This document shows, one piece after another, positions 10,774 through 21,985 of a stretch of 64,000 nt of DNA. This DNA comes from Pyxicephalus adspersus (taxonomy: Eukaryota > Chordata > Amphibia > Anura > Pyxicephalidae), in contig NC_092859.1 in NCBI RefSeq assembly GCF_032062135.1, positions 52,329,869-52,393,868 of the forward strand, written 5' to 3'. Made by a program: the position numbers and the translations under genes. The first letter of the stretch is position 1. Each line of letters begins with the position of its first letter. The notes under the pieces were generated by a model. The model saw only the letters and a list, made by a program, of their open reading frames with translations. It searched no databases and was not told the DNA's origin.

Positions 10774-12747
10774 TTTTTTTTTGAAAATCATTTTTATTGA
10801 GATATTCCAAGGTTTACATGACAATAAGACTATAAAATGGCATGTTACACAATGTACGAAAAAACAATATGAAAACAATGTCCTGAGAATAGACAAGCCA
10901 AATACACAAACACATTAAGATAATGCAATGATGAAATAGTAAAATAAAAAGAAACCCCAGTATCTCAGTTTTTTTTATATATATATTTGCAGAAGGAAAA
11001 GAAGAAAAAAGAAAAGAAATAGAGAGGAGGGTTTGGTGGGGGAAGATGGGTGGGGGGGTTGTCCCGACTTAATGTGTCAGTTAGGTCTTTACAATCAAAC
11101 ACAATAACTCACTCTTCACAAGAAGACTCACCGGCCAATCTACCATATTCTGCAGAAGTACTAAACTGAACCCAGTAATACCAGGTCTGGATAAATTTAT
11201 CAGTTTGATTCATCCCAGCTGTCATCAGGTCTTCCATATGGTAAACATCTGCCACCCTCCTTAGCCAGTGCCCAAGGGTTGGTGGTTTGTCACACTTCAA
11301 CATTGCAGGAATACATGCCTTTGCGGTATTCAAGAGATGTCGTAATAAAGAGCCTTTTTTGACATATTAGAGACATGGAGTAACGCCAAAGTGGGTTTAT
11401 CTTTAATATTAATATCTGTGAGCTTATGGACAATGTCTGTCACTAAAGACCAGTGTGTAGACAAAGGACACTCCCAGAAAATATGCAATAACATACCAGG
11501 AGTCGATCCAAATCTCCAGCAGATATTGTCAGTATGGGGGTAGATCTTAGCCAATTTAGAGGGCGCCCTATACCACCGAGTGGCCAGCTTGTAATTCGTC
11601 TCCTAGTATTTATTGCAAACTGAAGCCTTGTGGCTAAAGTGAAGTATAATATCCTTTTGAGTTTCCGAAAATTTACCTTTCAAGTCTGTCTCCCACCAGG
11701 TTACAAAGCCAGGAGTTTCGGGTGCATGTACAGCTAACAGTGCCTGGTACGAGTAAGACAAGGAACCTTTCAGGGGATTCCCCGCTAAATACAGTGATTG
11801 CAAAGGCAAAAAGGAGCAGCAAAAGGTTGTTGGCTGTGGAGGAGTGCGTAACACATAAGTAAGTTGTATACAGGGTCAGGGATCCAAAGGGGGCAACTCC
11901 TTAGCGTAGTGCAACTCAGGCAAAGGAAACCATGACCTATCCTGTAGAAAATAAAATGCCCTGTAAACACCCTTGGCACGCCACTGGCAAAAAATTGCAT
12001 CGGAGATCCCAGATGGAAACTCCGGACTTCCCAGTATGGGAGACAATGGAGATAAATAATCAACTACTATTTAAACCGAGAGACTACTTTAGGAGTCGTC
12101 CTAATTAGAGGGTGTTGAATAATAGAAGCTTTGACCATATTTGGGGCCCATGCCAAAGCATCATTTGGGGTCGGTAATAGAGCGTCTTCCAAGCCTATCC
12201 AGAGTTTAGACCCACTGTTAGTACACCAGTCCAACGACCTAGTCAATTGTATCGCCTGTTGATATAATATTGGGTCTGGAAATGCCATACCTCCCTTTGC
12301 CTTTGGAAGTCGCAAAATTTTAACTCCTATCCAGGAGAGCCCGAAGACCATATAAACCTCATAAACTCTGACCTGAATTTACTCATAATATGTGAAGGAA
12401 TATGTACCTAGAGTGCCTGTAACATATATAACACTCTAGGCATCATCTTCACAATATTACACCTCCCAAACCATGTAAAGGTCATTTGTCACCGTTTCTG
12501 GAGGTCCTAATACAGTTGAGGAGCAGCAAAAAAGTTAAGTTCCACAATTTGTGATAAATCAGCAGGTATCTGTGTACCTAGGTACTTAATGGAAGTGGCC
12601 GCCTAGCTAAAAGGGAAAGATGGTGTTAGAACCAATTGAGTTTGTCTCGGAACGGTACATTTAGAGCCTCTGACTTCTGGAGATTAATTTGATAATTCGA
12701 CTAATTTGCATATGTACGACGATCTGCTAGCAGATTAGGAAGGGTTC
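10774..12747 (-). mobile_element. L1/Tx1-group LINE (L1-C), 5'-truncated, inserted in CR1-C
   Basis: The left end is a T run (the poly(A) tail in element orientation) followed by a 3' UTR. ORF2 C-terminal pieces are broken into five frames at 11109-12351. They include 'KAKGGMAFPDP' of the RT thumb, 'CWRFG...HIFWECP' of the cysteine knuckle and the tail helix 'WLRRVADVYHMEDLM'. The perfect 14-bp direct repeat TGTTATCTTTACTT lies at 10760-10773 and 12748-12761. About 2 kb of the 3' end was inserted; the polymerase core was never copied here. Confidence 0.9.
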
Positions 12748-13051
12748 TGTTATCTTTACTTTAATACTTTAATACCCAGTTAAATGATGTGCTTCCATAA
12801 AATCATCCAGCTTTTTTCTTAAAGCAATCTATAATAGTAGCTAAAACGTTTTCCTGAGGGAGCCTTTTCCACATTTTCACATATCTTACAGTGAAGAACC
12901 CCTTCCTTATCTGGAGATTAAATTTCTTTTTCTACAGATGCAGAGAGTACCCCCTTGTCTTTTGTAATGACCTTAAAGTGAATAATCGGGAAGAGAGTTC
13001 TCTATATAGACCATTTATATATTTATACAGGGTGACCATAACCCCCCTAAA

Positions 13052-13234
13052 GGTCCTATATCACCTGATCTCGCACCTGCGCATTACAAAGAAGAACCCT
13101 GAAGAGTGAAGAAGATGACGGGGCAGAAGAAGGATACCAGGATGACGCGGGACACAATCGAAGAAACCTCCCGATGGATCGACAAGTCTGTAGGATTAAA
13201 GGTGTTTTTTTTTTTTTTTACCTTATTTACGCTT
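13052..13234. repeat. Short interspersed repeat inserted in CR1-C
   Basis: This interrupts CR1-C between 'acccccctaaa' and 'tttaaacatctcttc', which are contiguous in the relative at 32820-32860, so an insertion with TAAA at both edges is likely. The core from 'cacctgatctcgcacctg' to 'tctgtaggattaaa' recurs at 58206-58323 with substitutions. No protein or tRNA-like head is evident, so the class is unknown. Confidence 0.65.
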
Positions 13235-13383
13235 TAAACATCTCTTCTTCAGGGAGAATAGATTTTGTTCAGCTAATCTCTCCTCATAGCTGAGGACTTT
13301 TATTAGTTTAGCTGCCCTTCTCTGCACTCTCTCCATATCCACAATATCCTTTTGATGAACTGGTGCTCAAAAACTGTACTGTA

Positions 13384-13900
13384 TACCGTATTTTTCGCCG
13401 TATAAGACGCTCCGGAATATAAGACGCACCCAATTTTAAAGGAGGAAAATCTAGAAAAAAAGATTCTGAAAGATTATTTCCCTTCTGATCACTCATGTGC
13501 CATTCATACCAGTATTCCCCTTCTGATCACTCATGTGCCATTCAAATTCCCTTTCTGATCACTCTGTACCTTTCAAATTCCCTTTCTGATCACTCTGTGT
13601 CATTCAAATTCCCCTTCTGATCACTCTGTGCTTTTTTTCTATTGTACGGCAGTTAGGACAGGGAACAGCAGGTGGCGCTGTGCCGGCTTCTTTCGCTTTG
13701 CTTTACAGACAGGAGAAAACACGATGCTGGCAGAGGAGAGAAGAGAGACACGCTGCAGCCAGACACACGCAGGATCGGGTATCGGGTGAGTATAATATTT
13801 TAATTATTTTTTTAACACATTTGTCGTATAGGACGCACTAACTTTTCCCCCCAAGTTTTGGGGAAGAAAAAGTGCGTCTTATACGGCAAAAAATACGGTA
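13384..13900. mobile_element. Non-autonomous DNA transposon with TA target, inserted in CR1-C
   Basis: The left end 'TACCGTATTTTTCGCCGTAT' and the right end 'ATACGGCAAAAAATACGGTA' are inverted repeats, extending inward to 'aagacgcac'/'gtgcgtctt'. It splits the CR1 sequence 'actgta|tttcagatgagg' with TA at the junctions. No transposase remains. Its left half holds a minisatellite (13474-13633). TA duplication points to the Tc1/mariner or a similar TA-targeting superfamily, without deciding which. Confidence 0.85.
13474..13633. repeat. Minisatellite, about five units of 30-38 bp
   Basis: Units share 'cccttctgatcactc' followed by 'tgtgccattcaaattc', with the unit length changing from about 38 to about 31 bp. 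It lies wholly within the TA-flanked element, so it expanded after or within that family. Confidence 0.8.
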
Positions 13901-14694
13901 TTTCAGATGAGGTCTGACCAATTGCTTTCTAAAGGGGCAGGACTATATCTTGATCTCTGCAGTCTTCCTCTTTTAATACAAGAAAGTACTTTGCTAGCTT
14001 TAGATATTCCAGCTTGGAATTGCATGTAGGTCTTTGGTCTACCTGAATCCCCAGATCATTTTCCATTTTTGACCACCCCCCCTCAAATGTATTCTCTCTA
14101 GACAGTATGAGGCATGCATGTTATTATCCCCCAAATGCAGAAGTTTGATGTAATCTGCAAACACAGAAATTATACTTTTAATCCCAAACTTTTTATCATT
14201 TATAAAAATGTTAAACAGTAATAGTCCCAACACTGAACCCTGGGGTACACTGCTAATAACCTTATCTCATGCACAGTATAATTCATTATTCACTATTCTC
14301 TGAATGCTGCCTTTAAGCCAGTTCTCTATCCATTTACAGAATGATTTATCTAAACCTATAGACCCTAACTTGCCTATTATCCTTCTGTGGGGTACTGCGT
14401 CAAATAGTAAAGATATACTATATCAACTGCTAGTCCACTGTCTACCTGGTTACTTATAAAAGAAAAGACAACTTCAGTCTTTCTTGAATCCATGCTTTCA
14501 CTTAATATTAAAATACTATTATTAATATTATATTGATATAATATTATTTTCTACTTGGTAATGACTTTGCTCACATTTTAAAATGGGAACATATTGGCCT
14601 TACACCAATCCATTGGTACTATGCCAGTGCTTAGAGTCTCTAAAAAAAATAGACTTTAGACTCTTTGGGGACTGTAATGTTGAAAACAACAGAT

Positions 14695-14908
14695 CTGGGG
14701 AAGGCTACCAAAAAGAAAACTCTGCTTTTCTGGAGGTTTCCTAAAGCATAGTGACATCCATAAGTGATCACCTAGCCAATCTGAGCAAATGAGGGAGAAG
14801 GGGTTTATTGAGAGAGTTGACAAGGAACCCAGTGGTCACTCTGACTGAGCTCAGAGATACTGTGTGGAGATGGGACTAAGTTCCAGAAGAACAACCATAA
14901 CTACAGTC
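14695..14908 (+). mobile_element. Tc1/mariner-like fragment, N-terminal part
   Basis: Translation gives pieces of a Tc1-type DNA-binding domain: near 14757-14905 'NLSK', 'VDKEPSGHS', 'ELQRYCVEMG' and 'SSRRTTI' can be read with frame shifts. It ends at about 14908, where the Gypsy LTR begins, so the LTR element seems to have landed in it. No catalytic residues are present. Confidence 0.6.
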
Positions 14909-15650
14909 TCACACTAAGAGGGACATGGCCACTAGGGGGTGCTACAGCTTGCACAGAGGTGGTGTGAGCCCTAAGAAGGGCCAAGGCACAGAGTCTAAGC
15001 AGTGACGGTCTCCTCCAGAGCCTCTGATGGTGAGGATGTTGCGCCGCTGGCTACTGCCAGGTTGTGGTCCTTGGGCACACCAAGGTGGGCAATAAGAAAC
15101 ATGGTACCGAATAACAAAGCAGAAAGATAGTCCAGGAAGGCCAAGGATAAGGCAAGCAGCAAGCATGAGAGGTCAGGTCACACACCAGGGATTGATTAGC
15201 AGGGATCAAGGAGACACCAGTGACACAGGGGCCACTGCGGACTCAGGGAACACAGGAGACACTGGAAGCAACAGGAGGCACATGTGACACAGGAATATCC
15301 ACAGACAGATAGGAACACTGGAACATCACAGGGCAGTTGGCTGGGAATCAACAGACTGTACAACGAGGGGTTAGCGTGGGAGCTGGACAGTGAAACACTG
15401 AATTAAGCACCAGGTGTACAGGAACTAGCTCAACAGAACTAGGGGCTCGGCACCAGTGGAGAAACGTTGCACGAACACTGAGTGCAGTGTGTGAGCTAGC
15501 TGAAAAGCCAGGGATGATAAAGAGACCATTTTATTATTGGCCAGCGGATTGAGCGAAACTGATAAAGCTTGGGATCAGAAGGGGAGTCAGAACTGCCAGC
15601 ATGTGCAGGAGAGAGATGCTTGCTTTAGCGAGGAACAGGTAAGTGTTACA
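14905..15650 (-). mobile_element. 3' LTR of a Ty3/Gypsy element
   Basis: This aligns over its length with the solo LTR at 33484-34171 (shared 'actagggg.gctac.gcttgcacag', 'gtgaggatgttgcgccgc', 'ggaacactggaac', 'agtgcagtgtgtgagctagct'). In element orientation it starts TGTAACACTTACCTG at 15650 and is preceded by a G-rich polypurine tract (15651-15667), the expected primer for plus-strand synthesis. The inner edge is firm; the outer edge near 14905 is approximate. Confidence 0.88.
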
Positions 15651-15945
15651 TTACCCCCCCCCCCCTTTTACGGGGCCTCCCCACCCGCCGAGGTCCAGGT
15701 TTAAGGGGAAAGGAATGGTAACACCTCTTAGCAAGAAGAGGTGCAGATACATCTGTAGCTGGAACCCACGATCTCTCCTCTGGACCGAAACCTTTCCAGT
15801 CAATTAGGTACATTAGCTTTCTGCAAGATAACTTGGAATCCAGAATTTGATCGACTTCATATTCTTGAGTAGAATCGGCTGCAGGAGTAGCCAGTGGGGA
15901 GGTACTAGAAAAGTGATTCATGACCAACAGCTTTAGCAGAGACAC
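15646..15945 (-). pseudogene. Chromodomain end of Gypsy integrase
   Basis: A 99-codon open frame. Residues about 28-70 form a chromodomain: 'YEVDQILDSKL' begins the first strand, 'LMYLIDWKGFGPEERSW' supplies the aromatic cage region and 'VPATDV' follows. The basic tail 'RRVGRPRKRGGG' ends next to the polypurine tract. In this family the domain is thought to guide integration toward methylated histone H3 chromatin. The first methionine is unlikely to be a real start; it continues the pol polyprotein. Confidence 0.88.
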
Positions 15946-16205
15946 ATGGAAAGCATTGGGCAGCTTAAGATGTGGAGGAAGGCGTAGTTTATAACAAACT
16001 GAGTTGACCTGGTATGAAATAACATAAGGGCTAATTAATTATGGAGCAAACTTCAGAGAAGGGACTTTGCAACGGATGTTCTTCATGGAGAGGCATGATA
16101 CTTTATCCCCAGGTTGGAGGTACCTTACAGCAATGCCGATCCGCAAACTTCTTATGTCTGAGAGCTACTTGTTTTAGATGCTCGCAGGTAGAAGACTAGA
16201 GACTG

Positions 16206-16757
16206 TTAAAGCCTTTGCAGGGCACTGAGTGCAGGTAATTCCTCAGAGCAGGATATAGGAACTGGGAGACGTGGATGTTTGTTGTAGACAAAGTAGAATA
16301 GGGATTCCTTGGTGCTGGAGCTGACATGGCAAACTCCACCCATGGTAGCAGTGTTACCCAATTCCCAATGATAGGCAGATACAAGAGCGCAAAGATATTG
16401 CTCCAAGGCCTGATTAACTCTCTCTGTCTGCCCATTAGTCTGCAGGTGATAGGCTGAGGAGAACTGCACAGAAATGTCCAGGGATTTGCAAAAGCCTTTC
16501 CAAAAGCCGGAGGTAAATTGCACCCTACGATCTGATACTATATGCGTTGGCATACTGTGTGGCCTATAAAGTTCATGGATGAAAATTGGTACCAACGCGA
16601 CTGCTGATGGTAAGGCAGGAAGGGGGCCATTTTGGAAAAGCGATCCACGACCACACAAATTGACTGTACAGCCATCATAAGGTGGGTGATCCGTAATAAA
16701 ATCCATAGCCAGTTGACACCAAGGCTCCTTGGGAATGGTAGAGGAAGAAGGGGTCAT
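16206..16757 (-). pseudogene. Gypsy integrase core fragment
   Basis: A 183-codon frame with the integrase catalytic core: 'AMDFITDHPP' carries the first Asp, 'IVSDRRVQFTSGFW' the second, and 'QTNGQTERVNQALE' the Glu. The stretch between the first and second Asp is scrambled (the expected 'VDRFSKMAHF' is not intact), consistent with frameshift, and the C-terminal part changes frame at about 16300. The neighbouring frame at 16196-16435 carries the continuation. Confidence 0.88.
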
Positions 16758-17259
16758 GCTGGGACACAGGTAAATTACTTGGTCTGAGCACAGACAGCAC
16801 AGGCGCTTACATAGTCAGTCACATTCTTACGAAGGTTGGGCCACCAGTAGAGATGAGAGAAAAAAGTGTATGTTCTGTGATCACCCGGATGACCAGAAAG
16901 TTTCGAGTCATGTGCCGAACGTAATATTTTGGTGCGAAGTTGAGGAGGCCCCAAGGTTTTAGCAGGAGTGAGAGCAGATTACTGGATAGAATTAAAGGCC
17001 CAGATGCGGGCTGGAGGAATGATAAACTCAGGTTCCCCAATAGTCAAAAGGCTTATTGGTCTTAAGGCTGCAGGGTAGTGGCCAGTTAGAAATAGCTGAG
17101 ACCTTTTCAGGATACATGGAGAGAGCCTCTTTGGAGACAATGTAGCCCAGAAAGGGCACCTTGGGAAGTTCAAACAGGCACTTCTCAGCCCGTTGTCTTG
17201 GAGTCTTTGTATAAACAGATGGACATGCTGTCTGTGAGAGGGCAAGTCAGGGGAAAAAT

Positions 17260-17700
17260 ATCAGGATGTCATCCAGATAGACCACAACACAGATATAAAG
17301 CAGGTCACAAAATACCTTGTTGACAAAGTGTTGGAAGACAGCCAGGGCATTACAGAGACCGAAAGGCATCACCAGATACTCATAATGCCCATCCCTGGTA
17401 TTAAATGCTGTCTTCCACTCGTCCCCCTCCTTGATCCAAATTAGGTTATAGGCTCTTCAGAGGTCCAGTTTGGAGAAGACCTGGGCACCACGGAGACTGA
17501 CAAAGCTTGGGAATAAGCGGCAGCGGGTATCGGTTCTTAACCGTGATGGCATTCTGGCCATGATAGTCAATGCAGGGACGGAGAGTCCTATCTTTCTTCT
17601 AGACGAAGAAGAATCCTTCACCAGCAGGGGAAGTAGACTTGCAAATAAATCTTTGCTGCTGATTTTCTTTGATGTACTCACTCATAACCTAAGTCTCAGG
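17260..17700 (-). pseudogene. Gypsy reverse transcriptase fragment
   Basis: Frame-corrected reading by eye gives 'FSKLDL', a stop within 'L.RAYNLI', 'KTAFNT', 'YLVMPFGL' and the catalytic 'YLDDILIF' at about 17265-17290. Upstream, 'YIKEN' and 'RPCIDY' blocks lie near 17560-17690 in another frame. All key palm motifs are visible, but at least two stops and a frameshift disable it. Confidence 0.88.
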
Positions 17701-17890
17701 GAGACTGAGAGGGTATACGTTCTATAGCACAGTCATAGGAATAGAGAGAAGGATCTGAAGGGAAACCAAAGGGGGCATTGTGCCAACAGCCTGTGTTAGC
17801 TGCCTCTGACTTAGAACAGCATTTTTGTTGCAAATAGATGCCTGATGTTGGTCTGGCAGCTGTTCCATTGCAACTTGTGGGAGGTGAGGA

Positions 17891-18659
17891 GCATCTTAAG
17901 GTAGGAAGTTAAACCCAGAGAAAAATTATAGTATTGTGGAATAGGAATGCTTGGCAATTAAAGGGACATTGGAGTCCCTAAAATACTATCTTCGGGCCAC
18001 CAGTTTAGGCTGGTTATGGACCATTAATCATTAACCAGGATATCCTAGACCAAATGAAGAAATGCCAAAGTCACCCACTAGTTTTTGTCACTGCAAATCT
18101 TTAGTTTTACAATAGAGTACCAGGCACCAAAATTGCAAGGGTAATGCAGATGCCTTCTTTAGGACACATTGTGTGGTGGCAGAAAGTGTCTGACCTCACA
18201 GGCTCGAAAAGGGGGGGATATTTATGATGGAGTGACCCAAAGTCTTGAGAGGAAAGGGAAAGTGGTAGTTGTACCACCCAGACAAAGGTATTTTGTTTTA
18301 AGGATGGCTTTGCAATTTGGTTTGTGGAATAAAATTGTTGGGATCCTGGGGCCTGCCCAGGGGAAAGAGTGGGAGGGTTTTCACTGTCAGTGTAATCCCA
18401 GAGTTGTGAGGGAACAGAGGCCCTGAAAACAAACCTTTTGCTAAATCGTATGGAAAGTGACTTCTATTTTGTCCTGCTCTGGTCCAACCAGATCATGTCC
18501 GGGTTTTCACCTGTAAACCAGTGTAATCCCACAGTTGCTTGCTGTAAATGTGTCTTTTGTCTTGTATGGAAAGTGATTTAATTTCTGTCCCACCATAGTC
18601 AGTCAGGGATTTGAGCGAGCCTGTTGTTGTTGTTTGTAGTTTTTGTTTTTGTGTTGTTT
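17891..18659. other. No gene seen; probable degraded repeat
   Basis: Unassigned. The sequence 'tgtaatcccacagttg' recurs in variant form (18391 and 18521 regions: 'gtgtaatccca.agttg' and 'tatggaaagtga'), suggesting an internal repeat of about 130 bp. The end is TTG/TTTG-rich (18627-18670). Confidence 0.35.
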
Positions 18660-19015
18660 GCTGTTGTTGTTTGGACTAGGCAAAAATTTCCTCAAACTTC
18701 CGATGGGTCCACGAAATTTCGGCGAGCCGATTTCGGAAGATTGAGGAAATCATTATAGGAGGATTCTCAGGGCTGCATTCATTCTTGCAGCCCTGGGAAT
18801 CCTCCTGTTTGCGATCCCCGGCACTAGAAGTTAATTAACCTGCAGTGGATTCTCAGGGCTGCAGAGAGCAGTAGAGGTTTTGAATGGGTAGACTTGAACC
18901 CAATTTCCCCATTTAACCTCTAGTGCCGGGGATGGCACACTTAGCTGATCAATGAATGCAGCCGGTGAGATCAGCGAATTTACAGATGGCAGAATTCGCC
19001 ACGAGATCAAGCTTT
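18660..19015. repeat. Foldback element related to 38175-38998
   Basis: It contains a strong hairpin ('aggattctcagggctgca' against 'tgcagccctgggaatcct', about 18761-18806) and a second inverted pair, 'gatccccggcactagaagtta' (18813) with 'taacctctagtgccggggat' (18914). The phrase 'ccatttaacctctagtgcc.ggggat' recurs at 38566-38588 inside the 824-bp element. The edges are not sharp. Confidence 0.6.
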
Positions 19016-19019
19016 AAAA

Positions 19020-19936
19020 ACTTGCTCGGTCATCCTAAGTTTGGACCACACTGACAATCCATTGCTGCAGGTGTTCCAATAATATACATACGCCTTCTCC
19101 ATACTTTTTTCTTGCCATAATTCTGGTAAATGTTGATCTTGGTTTCATCTGTCCAAAGAATATTTTTCCAGAACTGTGCTGGCTTTTTTAGATGTTTTTG
19201 AGCAAAGTCCAATCTAGCCTTTCTATTCTTGAGGCTTATGAATGGCTTGCACCTTGCAGTGCACCCTCTGTATTTACTTTCATGCAGTCATCTCTGTGTG
19301 GTAGGCTTGGATATCGATATGCCTACCTCCTGGAGAGTGTTGTTAACTTGGTTGGCTGTTGTGAAGGGGTTTCTCTTCACCATGGGAATGATTCTGCGAT
19401 CATCCACCACTGTTGTCTTCCGTGGACGTCCAGGTCTTTTGGCGTTGCTGAGTTCACCAGTGTTTTGTTTCTTTCTCATGATGTACCAAGCTGTAGATTT
19501 TGCCACTCCCATTATTGTAGCAATTTCTTGGATGTCTTGGTTTTTGCAGCTTAAAGATGGCTTGTATTACCTGCATGGAGAGCCCCTTTGATTGCATTTT
19601 GTCTTCACAGCAAAATCTTCCACATACAACCCCCCCCCCCCCCCCAAATCAATTGATAATGACATAATGAAGGAATTGCCCACACAAGCCCATGAAATAG
19701 CCTTTCAGTTAATTGTCCAATTACTTTTGAGTCCCTGAAATTAAGTGATTGTGTTAAAAAAGGCTTTAGTTCCTTACATTTTTATGCAATCTTTTTGTTC
19801 AACCCATTGAATTAAAGTTGAAAGTCTGCAGTTTAACTGCATCTGAGTTGTTTTATTTAAAATTTATTGCGATAATGTACAGAACCAAAATTAGAAAAAA
19901 AGTTGTCTCTGTCCAAATATTTATGGACCTAACTGT
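19020..19936 (-). mobile_element. Tc1/mariner transposon, truncated
   Basis: Minus-strand frames give a Tc1-type transposase in pieces. The N-terminal helix-turn-helix and GRPR hook at 19288-19512 include 'KRPGRPRKTT'. The catalytic-domain start at 19030-19212 includes 'WKNILWTDETKINIY', with a catalytic Asp in 'TDE'. A frameshift lies between them. The C-terminal DDE half and the left terminal repeat are missing. The right end at about 19936 reads 'atatttatggacctaactgta', beside TA. A 16-base C run lies near 19630. Confidence 0.85.
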
Positions 19937-20107
19937 ATATTTATATATACACACACACTTGTAACTAGGTGCAGAAAATTTAAAGCAAATCTTCATCCTG
20001 GTCTAATTATCCACTGTGTAATTTTAGCATTCTAGTTCAAACTATTCCCTGTGTAACCTCTGCATCCTGGTCAAACTATCCTTGTTGCCATTACGTAGCT
20101 GCCAAAT
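19937..20107. other. No gene seen
   Basis: A short unassigned stretch with the phrase 'tcctggtc.aa.tatcc' present three times (about 19996, 20030 and 20068), a small degenerate repeat. Confidence 0.35.
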
Positions 20108-20760
20108 TACTCCTGGAAAGTTGTACAAAAAAGCACTGCTTTTTTTGGACAATGTATTAATAAACTGGATATTTTACTAATAAAATTCATATTTTTTTAA
20201 GCTTTGATTTTTTACATCTTCATCTAGCCAGATTAGTTGTTGTACATCTGTCATAGAATCTATGATTGTACACATTTACAGGTGTATTTTAATTTTTTTG
20301 TTCCTTCCCTTACTGCTATCCATATAAATGATGAACTTACTAAATGCACTTTGTTCCAAGTGAAAAATCTGCAATGTTAGCTTACTCAGTGTTTTTTACA
20401 GAGTGTTTTGTTTTAACTTTTTTTAAACATTAACTTGTTTTGCATTCAGTGTGCAGTATAAAATGCTTGATGCATCAAAATGGTCAATGTATCCCAATAA
20501 TGGTTCTTGCAAATTATATGTTATTGGAATTTACTTAGCTTCTGAATTATCCCTGGGGAAGTTGTACTAAAAAGTTGCACAGCAGACCTGTTTACATCCC
20601 TACTTGACATGCACACAGGAATTAACCCTTTATTGTACCAATAAAATAGATAACATGCTAAACTTAGATTATGTACATGTTCGGCCAGTTTTGATGAGTT
20701 GCACAGGAATTTGCAATACAAAATTCTAAGTGTTTGTATGAGCACTGTTTCCCATACATA
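20108..20760. repeat. Tandem duplication, unit about 437 bp: first unit and start of the second
   Basis: The first unit starts 'aaattactcctggaaagttgtac' (20105) and runs to about 20540. A second starts 'gaattatccctggggaagttgtac' (20543) and shares 'accaataaaat' and 'tgtaca.gt.cggccag' type blocks. The second unit is broken off near 20760 and its remaining part is at 21677-21998. No known transposon end is visible, and the unit has no coding content. Confidence 0.6.
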
Positions 20761-20814
20761 TAGTCATGCATGTCTGCCTAAATACTGGGTTAGGGTTTGT
20801 GTAGGTTACAAGTT

Positions 20815-21125
20815 CAACCACTAGGGAAATAAACATTTCCCTGATAAAAAACCTTATAGACATAGTTGATGTAGAGAAAGGCAAAAGACAAGGAAAAAAA
20901 ATTCCTTCCTGATCCGATGAGGCAATCAGATGTTTCCTCTTGTCTCTATTGTCTTTATTTTAAAACTTTAATGGCTAGTTAAATTTTATGTTTCTAGAAA
21001 AGCATCCAGCTTTTTCTTAAAGCAATTTGTAGTACTTGCTGAAACTACTCATACTAGAGATTTCTCCATATGGACCATTTATATATTTATATAGTGATCA
21101 TATTACCCTTTAAATGTCTTTTCTC
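20815..21125 (-). mobile_element. CR1-like LINE, 3' end fragment
   Basis: Reverse complement of the CR1 3' end: 'cttatagacatagttgatgtagagaaaggcaaaa', 'tccttcctgatccgatgaggcaatcagat', 'agcatccagctttttcttaaagcaat' and 'tatggaccatttatatatttat'. It sits between the two halves of the second unit of the 437-bp duplication. Confidence 0.8.
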
Positions 21126-21676
21126 AGCATATTAGCACTGCCTTTCGTAAATGAGCCCCAATATGTAGTGTACATATATGTTAAAAAACAAAACTGTTCA
21201 CTAACATGCATTTTATTGCATGATAAAGCATGTATAGTTGTGAATAAAGTGTTAGATTTAGATATATGGAAAACTTACCAAATTGTGTTATGCTATACAA
21301 TTTTGTAGGTTTGATTTTTACTGTGTACACAGCAGTATATCAGAATACACTAAAATCATCATGTAATGTATAGTTTAAATTTGTAAAATGCAAATTTTAC
21401 AAAGTACAATTTACATAAACAACACATTCACAGACCTAATCATTATTAATATAACTAATATTATTATATAATGAATATACCTAATCACTTTTAATCTTTT
21501 ATACCACATATATGGTTTGCATTAAGAAACCTAAGGGTTGCTGAATTAAAAAAAAAACAAAAAAAAAAACAAATGGTACCTTAGTATTTTTATACCTATA
21601 GAAACCAATTAGATTTAATCTTTTTCTCATAGTTGAGTTTTATAAGTTTAAAGTAGGTATTCCCTCAGCAGCCGTA
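21126..21676. other. No gene seen
   Basis: AT-rich unassigned DNA. It separates the CR1 fragment from the rest of the tandem duplication and may be another insertion or original flank. Confidence 0.35.
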
Positions 21677-21985
21677 TTTGTAGAACATCAGTTTTGGAAG
21701 ATATCATTATACCTCATTTTCTAGATGTGTTTTAAAATATTTGTTCCTTACTTCGCTAGTACCTGTATAAATGATCAACTTACTATATTTGTAAGTACAC
21801 TTTGTTCCACAGGCCTTAGTCTACAGGCCTTTTTTCGAAAAATGTGCAATGTTAGCTCCTAATATTTACAGAATGTTTAATGTTTTGTGATATTCTTTTG
21901 TAAACATTAACCTGTTTTGCATTCAGTGTGCAGTACAAAATGCTTGATGTATCAAAATAGTGAAAGTATACCAACATTGATTCTT

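Larger units (their letters stand above)
12748..14665 (-). mobile_element. CR1-like LINE (CR1-C), RT and 3' region
   Basis: The continuation of the element at 10580-10773. On the minus strand it gives the RT block 'NIFINDKKFGIKS..SVFAD' near 14130-14220 (64-codon frame at 14039-14233), then the post-RT region and the 'ggagagattagctgaac' segment. Two later insertions split it: a short repeat at 13052-13234 and a TA-flanked element at 13384-13900. The upstream limit near 14665 matches the CR1-D sequence just downstream of its TTAA insertion site. Confidence 0.85.
15651..17890 (-). mobile_element. Ty3/Gypsy chromovirus pol region, 5'-truncated
   Basis: In element order (right to left) I read reverse transcriptase (17700 to 17260), an RNase H region (about 17250 to 16800), integrase (16757 to 16206) and a C-terminal chromodomain (15945 to 15646) directly before the polypurine tract and 3' LTR. 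This order defines a Ty3/Gypsy chromovirus. Gag, protease and the 5' LTR are absent. Stops and frameshifts occur throughout. Confidence 0.9.

Noticed and set aside
19192..19591. Two overlapping 120-codon plus-strand frames
   Set aside because: They lie antisense to the Tc1 transposase remnant and have no independent features.
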